From the NCBI RefSeq assembly GCF_022662335.1, contig NZ_JAKNQJ010000002.1:186001-250000 (forward strand): DNA of 64,000 nt, in the 5' to 3' direction. The stretch comes from Sphingomonas sp. CROZ-RG-20F-R02-07. GTDB taxonomy: Bacteria; Pseudomonadota; Alphaproteobacteria; Sphingomonadales; Sphingomonadaceae. Position 1 is the stretch's first letter. Each line of letters starts with the position of its first letter. Below the pieces are notes generated by a model. That model saw nothing but the letters and a program-made list of their open reading frames with translations. It had not been told where the DNA came from and made no database searches. The position numbers and the translations under genes are program-made. Of the stretch, positions 39,199-48,485 are shown piece by piece.

Positions 39199-39284
39199 GG
39201 TTCGTGCTGAGCTTTTCGAAGCACGCTCTCCGTGGCCGAACCTTGGCCCTGGAACAGGCTCTTCGACGGGCTCAGGGCGAACGG
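39199..39284. repeat. Dispersed inverted repeat, copy 2
   Basis: Left arm GGTTCGTGCTGAGCTTTTCG (from 39199) and right arm CTTCGACGGGCTCAGGGCGA with ACGG (39261-39284). Same architecture as the copy at 11724. It lies after a + strand gene and before a strong terminator. Confidence 0.75.
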
Positions 39285-39321
39285 GTCGGGGTGACGTGAT
39301 CGAACAATAGCTTGCGCCAAA

Positions 39322-39365
39322 ACGAAAAAGGGCTGCCGCATCACCATGCGGCAGCCCTTTTTCGT
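39322..39365. terminator. Strong bidirectional terminator downstream of ctrA
   Basis: A perfect 20-bp stem, ACGAAAAAGGGCTGCCGCAT at 39322-39341 and its complement at 39346-39365, around a CACC loop. The A and T runs at the base make it work in both directions, ending ctrA on the minus strand and transcription from the glycine-zipper gene. Confidence 0.9.
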
Positions 39366-39381
39366 GGTGATTGACCGAAGG

Positions 39382-40083
39382 TCAGGCGACCTGCGTCACC
39401 GCCATCTCTTCGGGTTCGCGCAGCACATAGCCGCGGCCCCACACCGTTTCGATGTAATTCTCGCCGTCGCAGGCAAGGCTCAGTTTCTTGCGCAGCTTGC
39501 AGATGAAGACGTCGATGATCTTCAGCTCGGGCTCGTCCATCCCGCCGTAGAGATGGTTGAGGAACATTTCCTTGGTGAGCGTGGTGCCCTTGCGGAGCGA
39601 GAGCAGCTCCAGCATCGCATATTCCTTGCCGGTCAGGTGCACGCGGCTGCCATCGACCTCGACCGTCTTGGCGTCGAGATTGACCGCCAGCTTGCCGGTG
39701 CGGATCACGCTCTGCGAATGGCCCTTGGACCGGCGGACCACGGCCTGGATGCGCGCGATCAGCTCTTCGCGGTGGAACGGCTTGGTCACATAATCGTCCG
39801 CACCGAAGCCGAACGAGCGGACCTTGCTGTCCATCTCGTTCACGCCCGACAGGATCAGCACCGGCGTCGACACCCGCGCCACGCGCAGCTTCTTCAGCAC
39901 GTCGTAACCGTGCATGTCGGGCAGGTTCAGATCGAGCAGGATGATATCGTAATCATAGAGTTTGCCGAGATCCAAACCCTCTTCACCCAGATCGGTGGTG
40001 TAGATGTTGAATCCTTCGGTCGTCAGCATCAGCTCGATCGCCTTGGCGGTCGTCGGCTCGTCCTCGATCAGCAGCACGCGCAT
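39382..40083 (-). CDS. ctrA: Cell-cycle response regulator CtrA
   Basis: OmpR-type response regulator, 233 residues, the master cell-cycle regulator of Alphaproteobacteria; in sphingomonads it mainly controls motility and envelope genes. The receiver domain has Asp51 as phosphoacceptor ([13 protein letters not shown]), acidic residues in LLIEDEP and Lys in DDYVTKPF. The C-terminal winged helix contains [20 protein letters not shown], and [14 protein letters not shown] is the recognition helix. A CtrA box lies 84 bp upstream, suggesting autoregulation. The neighbouring gene encodes an AI-2E-family transporter. Confidence 0.97.
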   Translation of the reverse strand: MRVLLIEDEPTTAKAIELMLTTEGFNIYTTDLGEEGLDLGKLYDYDIILLDLNLPDMHGYDVLKKLRVARVSTPVLILSGVNEMDSKVRSFGFGADDYVTKPFHREELIARIQAVVRRSKGHSQSVIRTGKLAVNLDAKTVEVDGSRVHLTGKEYAMLELLSLRKGTTLTKEMFLNHLYGGMDEPELKIIDVFICKLRKKLSLACDGENYIETVWGRGYVLREPEEMAVTQVA

Positions 40084-40166
40084 CGCATTCCCCCGTCCTC
40101 GAGGACGGTTCCATACCCGTCGCTCCAGCCGTATTTATTAACCACACCACATGTGAAGGCAAAAGG

Positions 40167-40181
40167 TTAATTTCGGCTTAA
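40167..40181. promoter_or_regulatory. CtrA-binding box upstream of ctrA
   Basis: TTAA-TTTCGGC-TTAA matches the full TTAA-N7-TTAA CtrA box. It is 84 bp upstream of the ctrA start and overlaps the stop codon of the AI-2E-family gene. A further TTAA occurs at 40138-40141. CtrA autoregulation is known in Caulobacter. Confidence 0.7.
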
Positions 40182-41260
40182 GAGCGGATTTCCGGCGATT
40201 CATTCGGGCCGAGCAGCCGCTGGTGCTGCGCGCGCGGAATATCCTGGCCCAGCACCTCGCGCAGATAGAGGCTGCGGATCAGCGTGTAGATCACCACCAG
40301 CAGCGCGGCCGAGAAGAACAGGCCGAACAGCCCGAACACCATGCCGATCGCGATGATCGCGAACAGCGTGACCGCCGGCGGGATGGCGATCACGCGGTTG
40401 GTGACGAAGGGGGTGATGAAATTGGTCTGCACGAGCCGCACGACCGCATAGGTGACGAGCGTGCCGACGACGGGCCCGCTGCCGTTCACCGCCGCCAGCC
40501 CCAAAGCCGGCAGCATCGCCGCGGTGGGCCCGACATAGGGGATGAATTCGGACAGGCCGGCGAGCAGGCCGAGCGCGGCGGGCGAGGGCACGTCGGCGAT
40601 CCACAGCCCCACGCCGACAAGCACGCCCATCGTCGTCATCTGGATGAGCTGCGCGCGCAGCCAGAGCCGCAGTGTCGATCCGACGTCGAACAGCGCATCC
40701 TCGAACGCGGCGCGCTTGGACGACGGCACCAGGAACAGGAACCCGCGCTCATAGACCTTGGGGTCGGCGGCAAAGAACAGCGCGCCGACGAGCAGCAACA
40801 GGCAGTTGAGCAGCAGTTCGCCCGTGCCCTGCACCAGCCCGCCGACGTCGCGCGCGACGCGGCTGCCGGCGAAGGCGGCGTGGACTGCGTCGACGATCTT
40901 GGCGCCCACCGGCGTCTGCGACATCCAGGCGGCCAGATGGTCGAGCAGCGCCGGCAACTGGGTGATGAAGCTGTTGACCTGCTGGCGAAAGGCGACGCCG
41001 AACAGCCAGCCGAGAAAGCCGATGATCGCCAGCACGGTCGCGATCGCGAGGCCCAGCGACAGCTTGGCGTTCACGCGTAGCAGCGTGCGGTAATTCTCGG
41101 CGATCGCATGGATCACGATCGCGCCGAGCGCGGAGCCGAAGGCGAGGATCAGCAGGTCCCCGGCGCGGTAGAGCGCGGCGACCACCGCCAGGATCAGGAT
41201 CGCGATGACGATCCGGCGGACGAAGCGCGCATCGTCGGCATCGGGGGCAAGGCGGTTCAT
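40178..41260 (-). CDS. AI-2E family transporter / permease
   Basis: A 360-residue membrane protein with about eight helices in the AI-2E exporter (PerM/TqsA) family. The family pattern [20 protein letters not shown] is visible, as are [20 protein letters not shown] at helix 1 and [20 protein letters not shown] near the end. The transported compound is unknown; members include PerM and Na+/H+ antiporter-like proteins. ATG 41260 is chosen because the extra 10 residues from 41290 lack conservation features; no clear ribosome site for either. Upstream of ctrA on the same strand. Confidence 0.85.
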   Translation of the reverse strand: MNRLAPDADDARFVRRIVIAILILAVVAALYRAGDLLILAFGSALGAIVIHAIAENYRTLLRVNAKLSLGLAIATVLAIIGFLGWLFGVAFRQQVNSFITQLPALLDHLAAWMSQTPVGAKIVDAVHAAFAGSRVARDVGGLVQGTGELLLNCLLLLVGALFFAADPKVYERGFLFLVPSSKRAAFEDALFDVGSTLRLWLRAQLIQMTTMGVLVGVGLWIADVPSPAALGLLAGLSEFIPYVGPTAAMLPALGLAAVNGSGPVVGTLVTYAVVRLVQTNFITPFVTNRVIAIPPAVTLFAIIAIGMVFGLFGLFFSAALLVVIYTLIRSLYLREVLGQDIPRAQHQRLLGPNESPEIRS

Positions 41261-41321
41261 CGGGGCGGGTGCGAATCGGGCATGGCGCATCCGTGGCAGA
41301 TCGCACGCGCGGGGGACAGGC

Positions 41322-42215
41322 TCAGCGTGGATCGCGCAGCCGTTCGCCGAGAAACGCGATCAGCGCCTCGACGCGCGCCGGCCGAAGGGGGCTGGGCGGG
41401 GTCAGCAGGTGCAGCCCCACTTCGGGGTTCGGCCAGTCGGTGAGGATCGCGACCACCGCGCCCGAGCGGATATGCGCGCCGACGATGAAATCGGGCAGCC
41501 GCGCGATGCCGATCCCCGCCAGCAGCGCGGGCAGCAGCGCCTCGCCGCTGTTCGCGGCCAGCGGGCCGCTCGCGCGCACCGCCACGTCGGGCTCCCCCGG
41601 CCGCTCGAAATGCCATGGGCCGACGACGTTCGAATAGCCGAGCAGCCGGTGCGCGGCGAGTTCGGCCGGGTGGGCGGGGGTGCCGTGCGCCGCCAGATAG
41701 GCGGGCGCGGCCACCACATGCGTGGCGATGCCGCACAGCCGCCGTGCACGCAGCGAACTGTCGGGCAGCCGGGCGATCCGCAGCGCCACATCGAACCCCT
41801 GCGCGACGATGTCGACGCGCGCGTCGGAGACGTGGAGGTCGATCTCGATTCCCGGATGAAGTGCCAGAAATTCGGCGAGCACCGGCGCCACCGTGTCGAT
41901 CCCGAAGCTCATCGGCGCGGCGAGCCGGATGCGGCCGGTGGGGGCGCGCGCGGCATCGAACGCCGCTTCTTCGGCGGCACGCGATTCGGCGAGGATGCGC
42001 GCAGCATGCTCGGCCAGCGGCTTGCCCGCTTCGGTCAGCGCGATGCGGCGCGAGGTGCGGTGGAACAGCGATTGGCCGAGATGCGCCTCCAGCCGCGTGA
42101 TCGCCTTGGAGACGGTCGCCTTGGACAGGCCGAGCGTGTCGGCGGCGGCGCTGAACGAGCGATGCTCGACCACGCTGGCGAAGATCGCCCAGGCTTCGAG
42201 ATCGGGCAGGCGCAT
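41322..42215 (-). CDS. LysR-family regulator, divergent from wrbA
   Basis: A 297-residue LysR-type regulator. The N-terminal helix-turn-helix is [20 protein letters not shown]; the effector-binding domain begins near residue 88. The sequence resembles the quinone- or electrophile-sensing group that usually controls adjacent oxidoreductases. It is divergent from wrbA with 126 bp between starts, which include a GAAAC-N5-GTTTC palindrome. Start 42215 follows GGAGAA. Confidence 0.88.
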   Translation of the reverse strand: MRLPDLEAWAIFASVVEHRSFSAAADTLGLSKATVSKAITRLEAHLGQSLFHRTSRRIALTEAGKPLAEHAARILAESRAAEEAAFDAARAPTGRIRLAAPMSFGIDTVAPVLAEFLALHPGIEIDLHVSDARVDIVAQGFDVALRIARLPDSSLRARRLCGIATHVVAAPAYLAAHGTPAHPAELAAHRLLGYSNVVGPWHFERPGEPDVAVRASGPLAANSGEALLPALLAGIGIARLPDFIVGAHIRSGAVVAILTDWPNPEVGLHLLTPPSPLRPARVEALIAFLGERLRDPR

Positions 42216-42248
42216 CGGGCTTCTCCGCAAAGCCCGGATCATAGCTCC

Positions 42249-42263
42249 GAAACGATCCGTTTC
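42249..42263. promoter_or_regulatory. Palindrome in the LysR-wrbA intergenic region
   Basis: GAAAC-GATCC-GTTTC is a perfect 5-5-5 inverted repeat located 34 bp from the LysR start and 79 bp from wrbA. Its placement suits a LysR operator, although the generic T-N11-A pattern cannot be proven here. Confidence 0.45.
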
Positions 42264-42341
42264 CACGGCTTCCGTTTACCCGTCGGGCGGAGCGACTATT
42301 TCCGGCCGGGTGCGTTCGAGGCGCGCAAAGGAGATTTCGCG

Positions 42342-42941
42342 ATGACCAAGGTGCTGGTGCTCTATTATTCGTCCTATGGCCATATCGAGCAGATGGCCGA
42401 TGCCGTTGCCGAGGGCGCGCGCGAGGGTGGTGCGCAGGTCGATATCCGCCGCGTCGCCGAGACCGCGCCGCAAGAGGTCGTCGAGGCCGCACATTTCAAG
42501 ACCGACACCAAGCATCCGCTGATCGAGAGCCCCGATGCGCTCGCCGATTACGATGCGATCGTCGTCGGCGCGCCGACCCGCTTCGGTCGGATGCCCGCGC
42601 AGATGGCGGCGTTCTGGGACACGACGGGCGGCCTGTGGTTCAAGGGCGCGCTGGTCGGCAAGGTGGGCGGCGCCTTCACCGCCACCGCCAGCCAGCATGG
42701 CGGCCAGGAGACGACCCTATTCTCGATCATCACCAACCTGCTGCATCACGGCATGACGATCGTCGGGCTGGATTACGGCTTCCAGGGCCAGATGGGCGTG
42801 GACGAGGTGCGCGGCGGATCGCCTTACGGCGCGACGACGATCGCGGCCGGCGACGGCAGCCGCCAGCCGCACGCCGAGGAACTGGCGGGCGCCCGCTATC
42901 AGGGCAAGCGCATCGCCGAGACCGCGGCCAAGCTCGCCTAG
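42342..42941 (+). CDS. wrbA: NAD(P)H:quinone oxidoreductase WrbA
   Basis: Flavodoxin-like tetrameric enzyme that reduces quinones by two electrons, avoiding semiquinone radicals. The 199-residue protein has the FMN-binding loop [33 protein letters not shown] and [13 protein letters not shown] motifs. ATG 42342 follows AAAGGAGA. Control by the divergent LysR protein is likely from the layout. Confidence 0.95.
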   Translation: MTKVLVLYYSSYGHIEQMADAVAEGAREGGAQVDIRRVAETAPQEVVEAAHFKTDTKHPLIESPDALADYDAIVVGAPTRFGRMPAQMAAFWDTTGGLWFKGALVGKVGGAFTATASQHGGQETTLFSIITNLLHHGMTIVGLDYGFQGQMGVDEVRGGSPYGATTIAAGDGSRQPHAEELAGARYQGKRIAETAAKLA

Positions 42942-42975
42942 AACGGTAGGCGATAGGGCGACCCGGCTGCCCCAT

Positions 42976-43063
42976 CCGTTCGGGCTGAGCCTGTCGAAGG
43001 GCCTGTCTAGAACGCGAAGGCGCATATGTGGAGAGCGTGCTTCGACAAGCTCAACACGAACGG
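42976..43063. repeat. Dispersed inverted repeat, copy 3
   Basis: Left arm CCGTTCGGGCTGAGCCTGTC from 42976 and right arm CTTCGACAAGCTCAACACGA with ACGG at 43040-43063. It lies between convergent wrbA and the D,D-peptidase gene. Confidence 0.78.
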
Positions 43064-43138
43064 AAGAGGGATGGCGTCGGCCTGACGTCATCCCGCTCCA
43101 GGCGAACGGAGCGAGGTGGCATCGGGCAGCGCGAAGGA

Positions 43139-43888
43139 TCAGCGGCGTTTCCTAACCACCGGTCGGGGTGGCGCGCCATGCACCGGCATCGCCGGCTGCA
43201 CCGCCACCCGGACCACCAGGGGCACGATCCCCGGATCGGCGGGGAAACGTTTGCGCGCACAGGCGAAGAGCGCGCGGGCGCGGGCGGCGGCGGCGACGTC
43301 GCCGTTCACCCCCACCCAGCGCCAATGCCACGGCTCCCATTTCACCTGCTGGCGGTTGCCGCCGGGGAAGGATTGTTCGAAGCCGTAGCGCGGCGCATTG
43401 GTCCGCAGCCAGCGCGCGGCGGGAGTTGCGGCCATGCACGCCTCGGCATCGGGGCAGCCATTGGCCGGGCGGATCGCGAAATCGAGCGCATAGCCGGTGC
43501 CATGCTCGCTATAACCCGGCGGCGCGACCGACTCGGCGCGGTCCGACGCGCCGCCATCGGGCCGCTCGCGCCCGAACACCGCGCTCTGCCGCGCGACCGA
43601 GCGGTGGCACGACAGCGCGAGGATCCGTCCGCCGGTGCGCGGATCGGCGCGCGAGGCGTCGATCAGGCGGATCAGATCGGGCATCGCGTCGCGCCGCAAC
43701 AGGCATTCGCGCCCCAGCGCATAGCCGGCGGGCGCGGGCACGAGATCGTCCTGGGGCGCGTCGCCATAGAAGAGATGCCCCATCAGCCGCCCTTCGCCGA
43801 CACCGCCCAGCCCGCCCGAACAGACCTGCGCCATGGCCGGCGACGCGGCGGCGACGAACGCGAGCAGGGGGAGAATGCGGCGCATCAT
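43139..43888 (-). CDS. Exported D-alanyl-D-alanine carboxypeptidase (VanY-like, M15)
   Basis: A LAS-fold peptidase of 249 residues with a signal peptide (MRRILPLLAFVAAASPAMA). Zn and catalytic motifs are SCHRSVARQSAVF, SEHGTGYALDFA (H-x6-D) and WEPWHWRWVG (final Glu and His). The family trims peptidoglycan stem peptides in the periplasm. Two adjacent ATGs (43888, 43885) are possible; neither has a clear ribosome site. Divergent from the pseudouridine synthase gene. Confidence 0.85.
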   Translation of the reverse strand: MMRRILPLLAFVAAASPAMAQVCSGGLGGVGEGRLMGHLFYGDAPQDDLVPAPAGYALGRECLLRRDAMPDLIRLIDASRADPRTGGRILALSCHRSVARQSAVFGRERPDGGASDRAESVAPPGYSEHGTGYALDFAIRPANGCPDAEACMAATPAARWLRTNAPRYGFEQSFPGGNRQQVKWEPWHWRWVGVNGDVAAAARARALFACARKRFPADPGIVPLVVRVAVQPAMPVHGAPPRPVVRKRR

Positions 43889-43937
43889 CGTGCGCGAGCC
43901 TCTGGCATGCGCGGGCTTGCGGTGGCAAGGGCGGGCC

Positions 43938-44585
43938 ATGCATGGTGATCGCGTACTCTTCCTCGACGGCGAGGCCCTGGTGATCGACAAGCCCTCGGGC
44001 CTGCCGGTCGATCCGCCGCGTGACGGATCGCTCAGCCTCGAGAACCATCTCGAAAGCCTGAAGTTCGGTTTTCAGCGCTGGCCGGTCGCGGTACACCGGC
44101 TCGATCGCGACACCAGCGGCTGCCTGCTCCTCTCGCGCAACCCCAAGGCGCATGCCCGGCTGCAACAGGCGTTCGAACAGGGGCTGGTGCAGAAGCGCTA
44201 TCTCGCGGTGCTCGACGGCGTGCCGGAGGGCGAGGGCGGCATCATCGACATGGCGCTGGCCAAGACGAGCACGCGCGAGGCGGGCTGGCGGATGGTGCCC
44301 GATGCGAAGGGCAAGGCGGCGCGCTCGGCATGGCGGCTGGTGCGCGTGGTGGACGGCCGTGCGCTCGTCGAGTTCCGGCCGGAGACGGGGCGCACGCACC
44401 AGATCCGCGTCCACGCCGCCAGTGGCCTCGGCGTGCCCGTGGTGGGCGATCAGGTCTATGGCCGCGCCGACCGGCTGGGCATGATGCTCCATGCGCGTGC
44501 GCTGACGGTGCCGCGCGGCGCCAAGGATCCGATCGTCGCGGAGGCGCCGATGCCCGAACGCTTCGCCGGCTTCGACGATGGCTGA
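43938..44585 (+). CDS. RluA-family RNA pseudouridine synthase
   Basis: Isomerises uridine to pseudouridine in rRNA or tRNA. The 215-residue product lacks an S4 domain, like RluA/TruC. The catalytic Asp56 is in AVHRLDRDTSGC, and PETGRTHQIRVHAAS is the conserved RNA-binding motif. The target base cannot be told. It starts at ATG 43938 without a strong ribosome site and overlaps arfB by 8 bp, forming a three-gene unit with arfB and msrC. Confidence 0.9.
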   Translation: MHGDRVLFLDGEALVIDKPSGLPVDPPRDGSLSLENHLESLKFGFQRWPVAVHRLDRDTSGCLLLSRNPKAHARLQQAFEQGLVQKRYLAVLDGVPEGEGGIIDMALAKTSTREAGWRMVPDAKGKAARSAWRLVRVVDGRALVEFRPETGRTHQIRVHAASGLGVPVVGDQVYGRADRLGMMLHARALTVPRGAKDPIVAEAPMPERFAGFDDG

Positions 44586-44976
44586 GGTGCCCGAGGACGC
44601 GATCGAGGAGCGCTTCCTCGCCGCCTCGGGGCCTGGCGGGCAGAACGTCAACAAGGTGGCGACCGCGTGCCAGTTGCGCGTCGACGCCTACGCGCTGGGG
44701 CTTCATCCCGAGACGTTCCGCCGGCTGCGGATCGCGGCGGGCAGCCGGATGACCGCGGGCGGCACGATCGTCATCACCGCGCGCCGCTATCGCACGCAGG
44801 AGCAGAACCGCGCCGATGCGCGCGCGCGCCTGTCCGACCTGCTGGATACCGCAGCGGAGCGCGACGCGCGCCGCGTGAAGACCAAGCCCTCGCGCGCGGC
44901 CAAGGCGCGGCGGGTGGATGCCAAGAAGGGACGCAGCGCCGTGAAGGCCGGGCGCGGCCGCGTATCGATGGAGTGA
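44578..44976 (+). CDS. arfB: Alternative ribosome-rescue factor ArfB
   Basis: Peptidyl-tRNA hydrolase that releases nascent chains from ribosomes stalled at mRNA ends. The 132-residue product has the GGQ motif at 20-22 (ASGPGGQNVNKVATA) and a basic, probably disordered tail (AAKARRVDAKKGRSAVKAGRG) that enters the empty mRNA channel. It overlaps the pseudouridine synthase gene by 8 bp and ends two bases before msrC. Confidence 0.95.
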   Translation: MAEVPEDAIEERFLAASGPGGQNVNKVATACQLRVDAYALGLHPETFRRLRIAAGSRMTAGGTIVITARRYRTQEQNRADARARLSDLLDTAAERDARRVKTKPSRAAKARRVDAKKGRSAVKAGRGRVSME

Positions 44977-44978
44977 CG

Positions 44979-45473
44979 ATGTACGAATTCGACATAGCCA
45001 CGGGCAGCCGGGCCGATCTCTATCGCGACCTGCACGCCGCGCTCGACGCGCTGACCGCCGACGAGCCCGACGCCATCGCCAACATGGCCAACGCGGCGGC
45101 GCTGATCTGGCAATATCTGCCCGATCTCAACTGGGCGGGTTTCTACCGGCTGGTCGCGGGCGAGCTGGTGCTCGGGCCGTTCCTCGGCAAGCCTGCCTGC
45201 ATCCGGATCGCGCTGGGCAGCGGCGTGTGCGGCACCGCGGCGGATACGCGCGTCACGCAGCGCGTGGCCGATGTTCACGCCTTTCCCGGCCATATCGCCT
45301 GCGACGCGGCGAGCCGGTCCGAACTGGTCGTCCCGATCGTGCATGACGGGCGGTTGCTGGGGGTGCTCGATCTCGACAGCCCGGTGCCCGCGCGGTTCGA
45401 CGACGCGGATCAGGCGGGGTGCGAGGCGCTGGTCGCGCTGCTCGCGCCACGGATCGCCGCCATCGCCGGGTGA
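44979..45473 (+). CDS. msrC: Free methionine-(R)-sulfoxide reductase (GAF domain)
   Basis: Reduces free Met-R-sulfoxide. The 164-residue single GAF domain carries the fRMsr cysteines in GKPACIRIALGSGVCGTAAD and HIACDAASRSELVVP, the motif with catalytic Cys. It starts three bases after the arfB stop, so the three genes are probably one transcript for translation quality control and oxidative repair. Confidence 0.94.
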   Translation: MYEFDIATGSRADLYRDLHAALDALTADEPDAIANMANAAALIWQYLPDLNWAGFYRLVAGELVLGPFLGKPACIRIALGSGVCGTAADTRVTQRVADVHAFPGHIACDAASRSELVVPIVHDGRLLGVLDLDSPVPARFDDADQAGCEALVALLAPRIAAIAG

Positions 45474-45574
45474 TCCGTATCGGGACAGCCGCGCGCTGGC
45501 GGGGTGGTTCATGATTTGGTAAGCAACCGCGTAACGAACTCGGCGTTGAGGCGTGCGAGAACAGGGAGATACGC

Positions 45575-46792
45575 ATGCGGACCATCGGAATCGCCAGCGC
45601 GGTGATCGCGCTCGTCGCCGCGGACGGCGCGGGCGCGCAGCGGATGGTCGCGCACGGACCGGGCGTCGGCGCCGGCACCACCTATTCGACGGCGCAGGCG
45701 AACGGCGGCGGCTATCCCGCGCCGCAAGGCGGTGGTTACGGCAACCATTATGTCAGCGGCCCGCAGCCGCGCCCGATCGGCGTGCCCCAGGGCGGCCATC
45801 GCTGGGGCAGCAAGGTCGGTGGCCATTGGTGGGGCGGCGTGAACGCGCCCGGCGGATGGAACGGCTACCGCCGCCCGTATCGCGGCTATGCGCTGCCGGG
45901 CTATTGGCAGTCGCCGCGCTTCGGCATAGACGACTGGTCGACCTATGGCCTGTCGCAGCCCGCCAACGGCTATCGCTGGATGCGCTATTATGACGATGCG
46001 GTGCTCGTCGATGCCGGCGGCTCGGTGTACGACACCGTCGGCGGCCTGGATTGGGACCGGTATGACGGCGGCTATGACAGCGACGAGACGGTCTATGCCG
46101 GGCCGGGCGATCGCGGCGGCTATGCGCAGCCGGTCTATGCCCAGCCCGCTTATGCCCAGCCCGCTTATGCCCAGCCCGCCTACGCGCGGCCGGCCCCGCC
46201 GCCATCCTATGGCGCGGGCTATGCCCAGCCGGGTTACGCGCAACCCGGCTATGGCCAGCCTGCCTATGAGCATCGCAGCAACGGGGTCGGCGGCGCGCTC
46301 GCCGGTGCGGCCGTCGGTGGCGTCGCGGGCAATCTGATCGCGGGGCGCGGCAACCGGCTGGGCGGAACGCTGATCGGCGCGGGCGTCGGTGCGGCGGCGG
46401 GCTATGCGATCGACCGCTCGGCGAACCGCCGCCAGCCCGATTATGGCGCCGGCTATGACCGGCCGCCGGTCGCACCGCGCCATGCGCCGCCGCCGCCCAT
46501 GGGCTATGTCCAGCCCGTACCGCCCGAATATGGCTATGCCTCGCCGCCGCCTCCGCCGCGCCGCCCGCTGCAGGGCGGTCCCGGCGGGTGGGTGTCGCCG
46601 GACGGGCGCACCACCGTCACCACGACGAGCGCGGGCTATTATGGCGGCGGCACCACCACCGTCGTCGTGCAGACCGCGCCCGTCGTCACCACGACGACGA
46701 CCGAGCTGATCGAGGACGACGTGACCTACACCCGCGCCCATCGCAAATGGCGGCGCCCGGCGTCGAAGGTGCATATCCGCTGCGGCTGCTGA
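45575..46792 (+). CDS. Exported RcnB-like / glycine-zipper repeat protein
   Basis: A 405-residue protein with a signal peptide (to about residue 21). An RcnB-like domain occupies about 105-165 (GLSQPANGYRWMRYYDDAVL). Residues about 185-230 are Tyr-Ala-Gln-Pro repeats, then a glycine-zipper pair (GGALAGAAVGGVAGNLI and GGTLIGAGVGAAAGYAI). The C-terminus is Pro-rich then Thr/Val-rich with HIRCGC at the end. It may be an envelope structural or metal-homeostasis protein. AGGGAG precedes ATG 45575. Confidence 0.8.
   Translation: MRTIGIASAVIALVAADGAGAQRMVAHGPGVGAGTTYSTAQANGGGYPAPQGGGYGNHYVSGPQPRPIGVPQGGHRWGSKVGGHWWGGVNAPGGWNGYRRPYRGYALPGYWQSPRFGIDDWSTYGLSQPANGYRWMRYYDDAVLVDAGGSVYDTVGGLDWDRYDGGYDSDETVYAGPGDRGGYAQPVYAQPAYAQPAYAQPAYARPAPPPSYGAGYAQPGYAQPGYGQPAYEHRSNGVGGALAGAAVGGVAGNLIAGRGNRLGGTLIGAGVGAAAGYAIDRSANRRQPDYGAGYDRPPVAPRHAPPPPMGYVQPVPPEYGYASPPPPPRRPLQGGPGGWVSPDGRTTVTTTSAGYYGGGTTTVVVQTAPVVTTTTTELIEDDVTYTRAHRKWRRPASKVHIRCGC
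46128..46190 (+). repeat. 15-bp coding tandem repeat (YAQPA)
   Basis: Within the RcnB-like gene the 15-bp unit TATGCCCAGCCCGCT is repeated about four times, two copies identical, encoding Tyr-Ala-Gln-Pro-Ala. Such repeats can vary in number by slippage. Confidence 0.75.
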
Positions 46793-46856
46793 ACTGTCCG
46801 CATCACCGCCTATCGGCGGTGACGCGCCGGGCCTGAACAGCGAGGGGTCGGGATCA

Positions 46857-46969
46857 CGCGAGTTAGATCCCGTCCCCCCATTTCGTTCGTGCTGAACCTG
46901 TCGAAGCAAGCCCCAGCGATGGCGCCGTTATCTGCGGAACAGGACCTTCGACGAGCTCAGGGCGAACGG
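46857..46969. repeat. Dispersed inverted repeat, copy 4, with leader
   Basis: The unit starts with GCGAGTTAGATCCCGTCCCC then the inverted-repeat core CGTTCGTGCTGAACCTGTCG (46884) ending in GGCGAACGG at 46969. It opens the 357-bp gap 46793-47149, which contains no gene. Confidence 0.78.
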
Positions 46970-47003
46970 TTCGTTGGGCGTCGTCTGCCTCCGCGCGGAA
47001 TGG

Positions 47004-47117
47004 CGCGAGTCTGATCCCGCCCCCAAACTCGGTTCGTGCTGAGCTTGCCGAGGCACGCTCTCCCGCGATGGGGCTCCGCTCGCGGAATAGTCCTTCCAAC
47101 AAGCGCAGGGCGGACGG
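47004..47117. repeat. Dispersed inverted repeat, copy 5, degenerate tandem copy
   Basis: A second copy of the same leader (GCGAGTCTGATCCCGCCCCC) and core (GGTTCGTGCTGAGCTTGCCG) ends at 47117. The arms are more decayed than in copy 4. The two units are tandem duplicates about 147 bp apart. Confidence 0.68.
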
Positions 47118-47149
47118 CGGATGGCTAAACCCCAGCGCGCTCGCGTCGG

Positions 47150-48436
47150 TCAGCGCCGCGCGGCGTGCCCGGCGAAGGTGACGAGGCTTTCCGATCCGTC
47201 CGCCGCGAGCGACGAGACGCCGACGAAGTGATCGTCCACCGGCACCTGTTGCAGCACGGTGCTCGTGCCGGTCACGTCGCGCATCGCGGTCCAGTCCTGC
47301 GCGTCGTTGCGGCGCCAGCGCACGCGGTAGCCGGCGGCGTTGGGCACCGGGCTCCACGTCACCGTCGTATCGCGCGACAGCGCGCCCGCGATGCCGGCGC
47401 TGGCAGGGGCGGCGGGTGCGTCCGCCAACCGTTCGAGCGTCGCCATGTTGATCGCGGTCACTTTCGCCAGATAGGGAAAGTCCATGCCCGCGATCGTGTC
47501 GCCATAGTCGACGCCGTTCTCGGTGCGCAGATCCTGATGCTGGCGGTCCCAATTCTCGGCGCCGACCGAGAAACGCACCGCCGGATAGCCCAGCTTCAGG
47601 AACGGCTCGTGGTCGCCGCCGCGACCGAACCGGTCAGGCCGGCGGTCGAGCATGACGTCCAGGCCGCCGGGCAGCGTGCCCGCGATGCCGTCGATCGCCT
47701 TGGCAAGCGCGCGGCTCGGGCCGTCGTCCTCGCCGCCGATCGCGCGGCGTTCCTGCTGCTGCACCATGTCCTCGGAGGCGCGGATGCCTTCGGAGAAGAC
47801 GCGCACCCGATCCGCGACGCGCACGCCGCCCTGACCCACCGTGTTGCCGACGATGTCGTTGTTGAGCATCGCCGACACCTGCCAGCCGCGCGCCTTGGCG
47901 GTGTCGGCCAGCAGCGTCGCGCCCCACAGGCCCTGCTCCTCGCCCGAGAAGACGGCATAGACGATGGTGGCGTCGTGCGACCGTTTGGAGAGGATGCGCG
48001 CGGCCTCAAGCACCAGCGCGACGCCCGAGGCGTCGTCATTGGCGCCGGGCGCGTCGGCGGTGGCGTTCATCTCGTCGGTCACGCGGCTGTCGATATGCGC
48101 GCCGACGATCACGACGCGCTCGGAATCGCGGCCCTTTTGGATGCCAAGCACGTCCTCGACCATCACGCCGTTCGGCGCGCGCGGGCCGGTGAAGCGGCGC
48201 GCGATCCGCTCGACCTTGATGCAGCCGCCGCAGTCCTTCGCCATCTCGGCGAAGCGTGCCGCGGCCCAGTCGCGCGCCGCCCCGATCCCGCGCTTGCGAT
48301 CGGTGACCGTGGAGAGCGTATGCCGCGTGCCGAAGCCGACGAGCGTGGTGACGGTAGCGCGCAGCCGCGGCTCGGACGGGGCGGGCAGCGCCGGGGCAGG
48401 GGCGGCGGCGAGCAGGAGCGGGATCAGCATGGCCAT
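47150..48436 (-). CDS. Exported M28-family metallopeptidase with C-terminal FnIII-like domain
   Basis: A 428-residue dizinc aminopeptidase. Metal and catalytic motifs: VGAHIDSRV, ADAPGANDDASGVA, the FSGEEQGLWG pair with general base Glu, and AMLNNDIVGN. The C-terminal about 85 residues (TVTWSPVPNAAGYRVRWRRN) look like a fibronectin type III module. A signal peptide (MAMLIPLLLAAAPAPALPAP) indicates export. The start at 48436 is tentative; 48430 is in frame. Confidence 0.9.
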   Translation of the reverse strand: MAMLIPLLLAAAPAPALPAPSEPRLRATVTTLVGFGTRHTLSTVTDRKRGIGAARDWAAARFAEMAKDCGGCIKVERIARRFTGPRAPNGVMVEDVLGIQKGRDSERVVIVGAHIDSRVTDEMNATADAPGANDDASGVALVLEAARILSKRSHDATIVYAVFSGEEQGLWGATLLADTAKARGWQVSAMLNNDIVGNTVGQGGVRVADRVRVFSEGIRASEDMVQQQERRAIGGEDDGPSRALAKAIDGIAGTLPGGLDVMLDRRPDRFGRGGDHEPFLKLGYPAVRFSVGAENWDRQHQDLRTENGVDYGDTIAGMDFPYLAKVTAINMATLERLADAPAAPASAGIAGALSRDTTVTWSPVPNAAGYRVRWRRNDAQDWTAMRDVTGTSTVLQQVPVDDHFVGVSSLAADGSESLVTFAGHAARR

Positions 48437-48485
48437 GATGTTGACCGCAAACGAAATCGCTGTCCACCGTGCATCCGCCGCCGGC

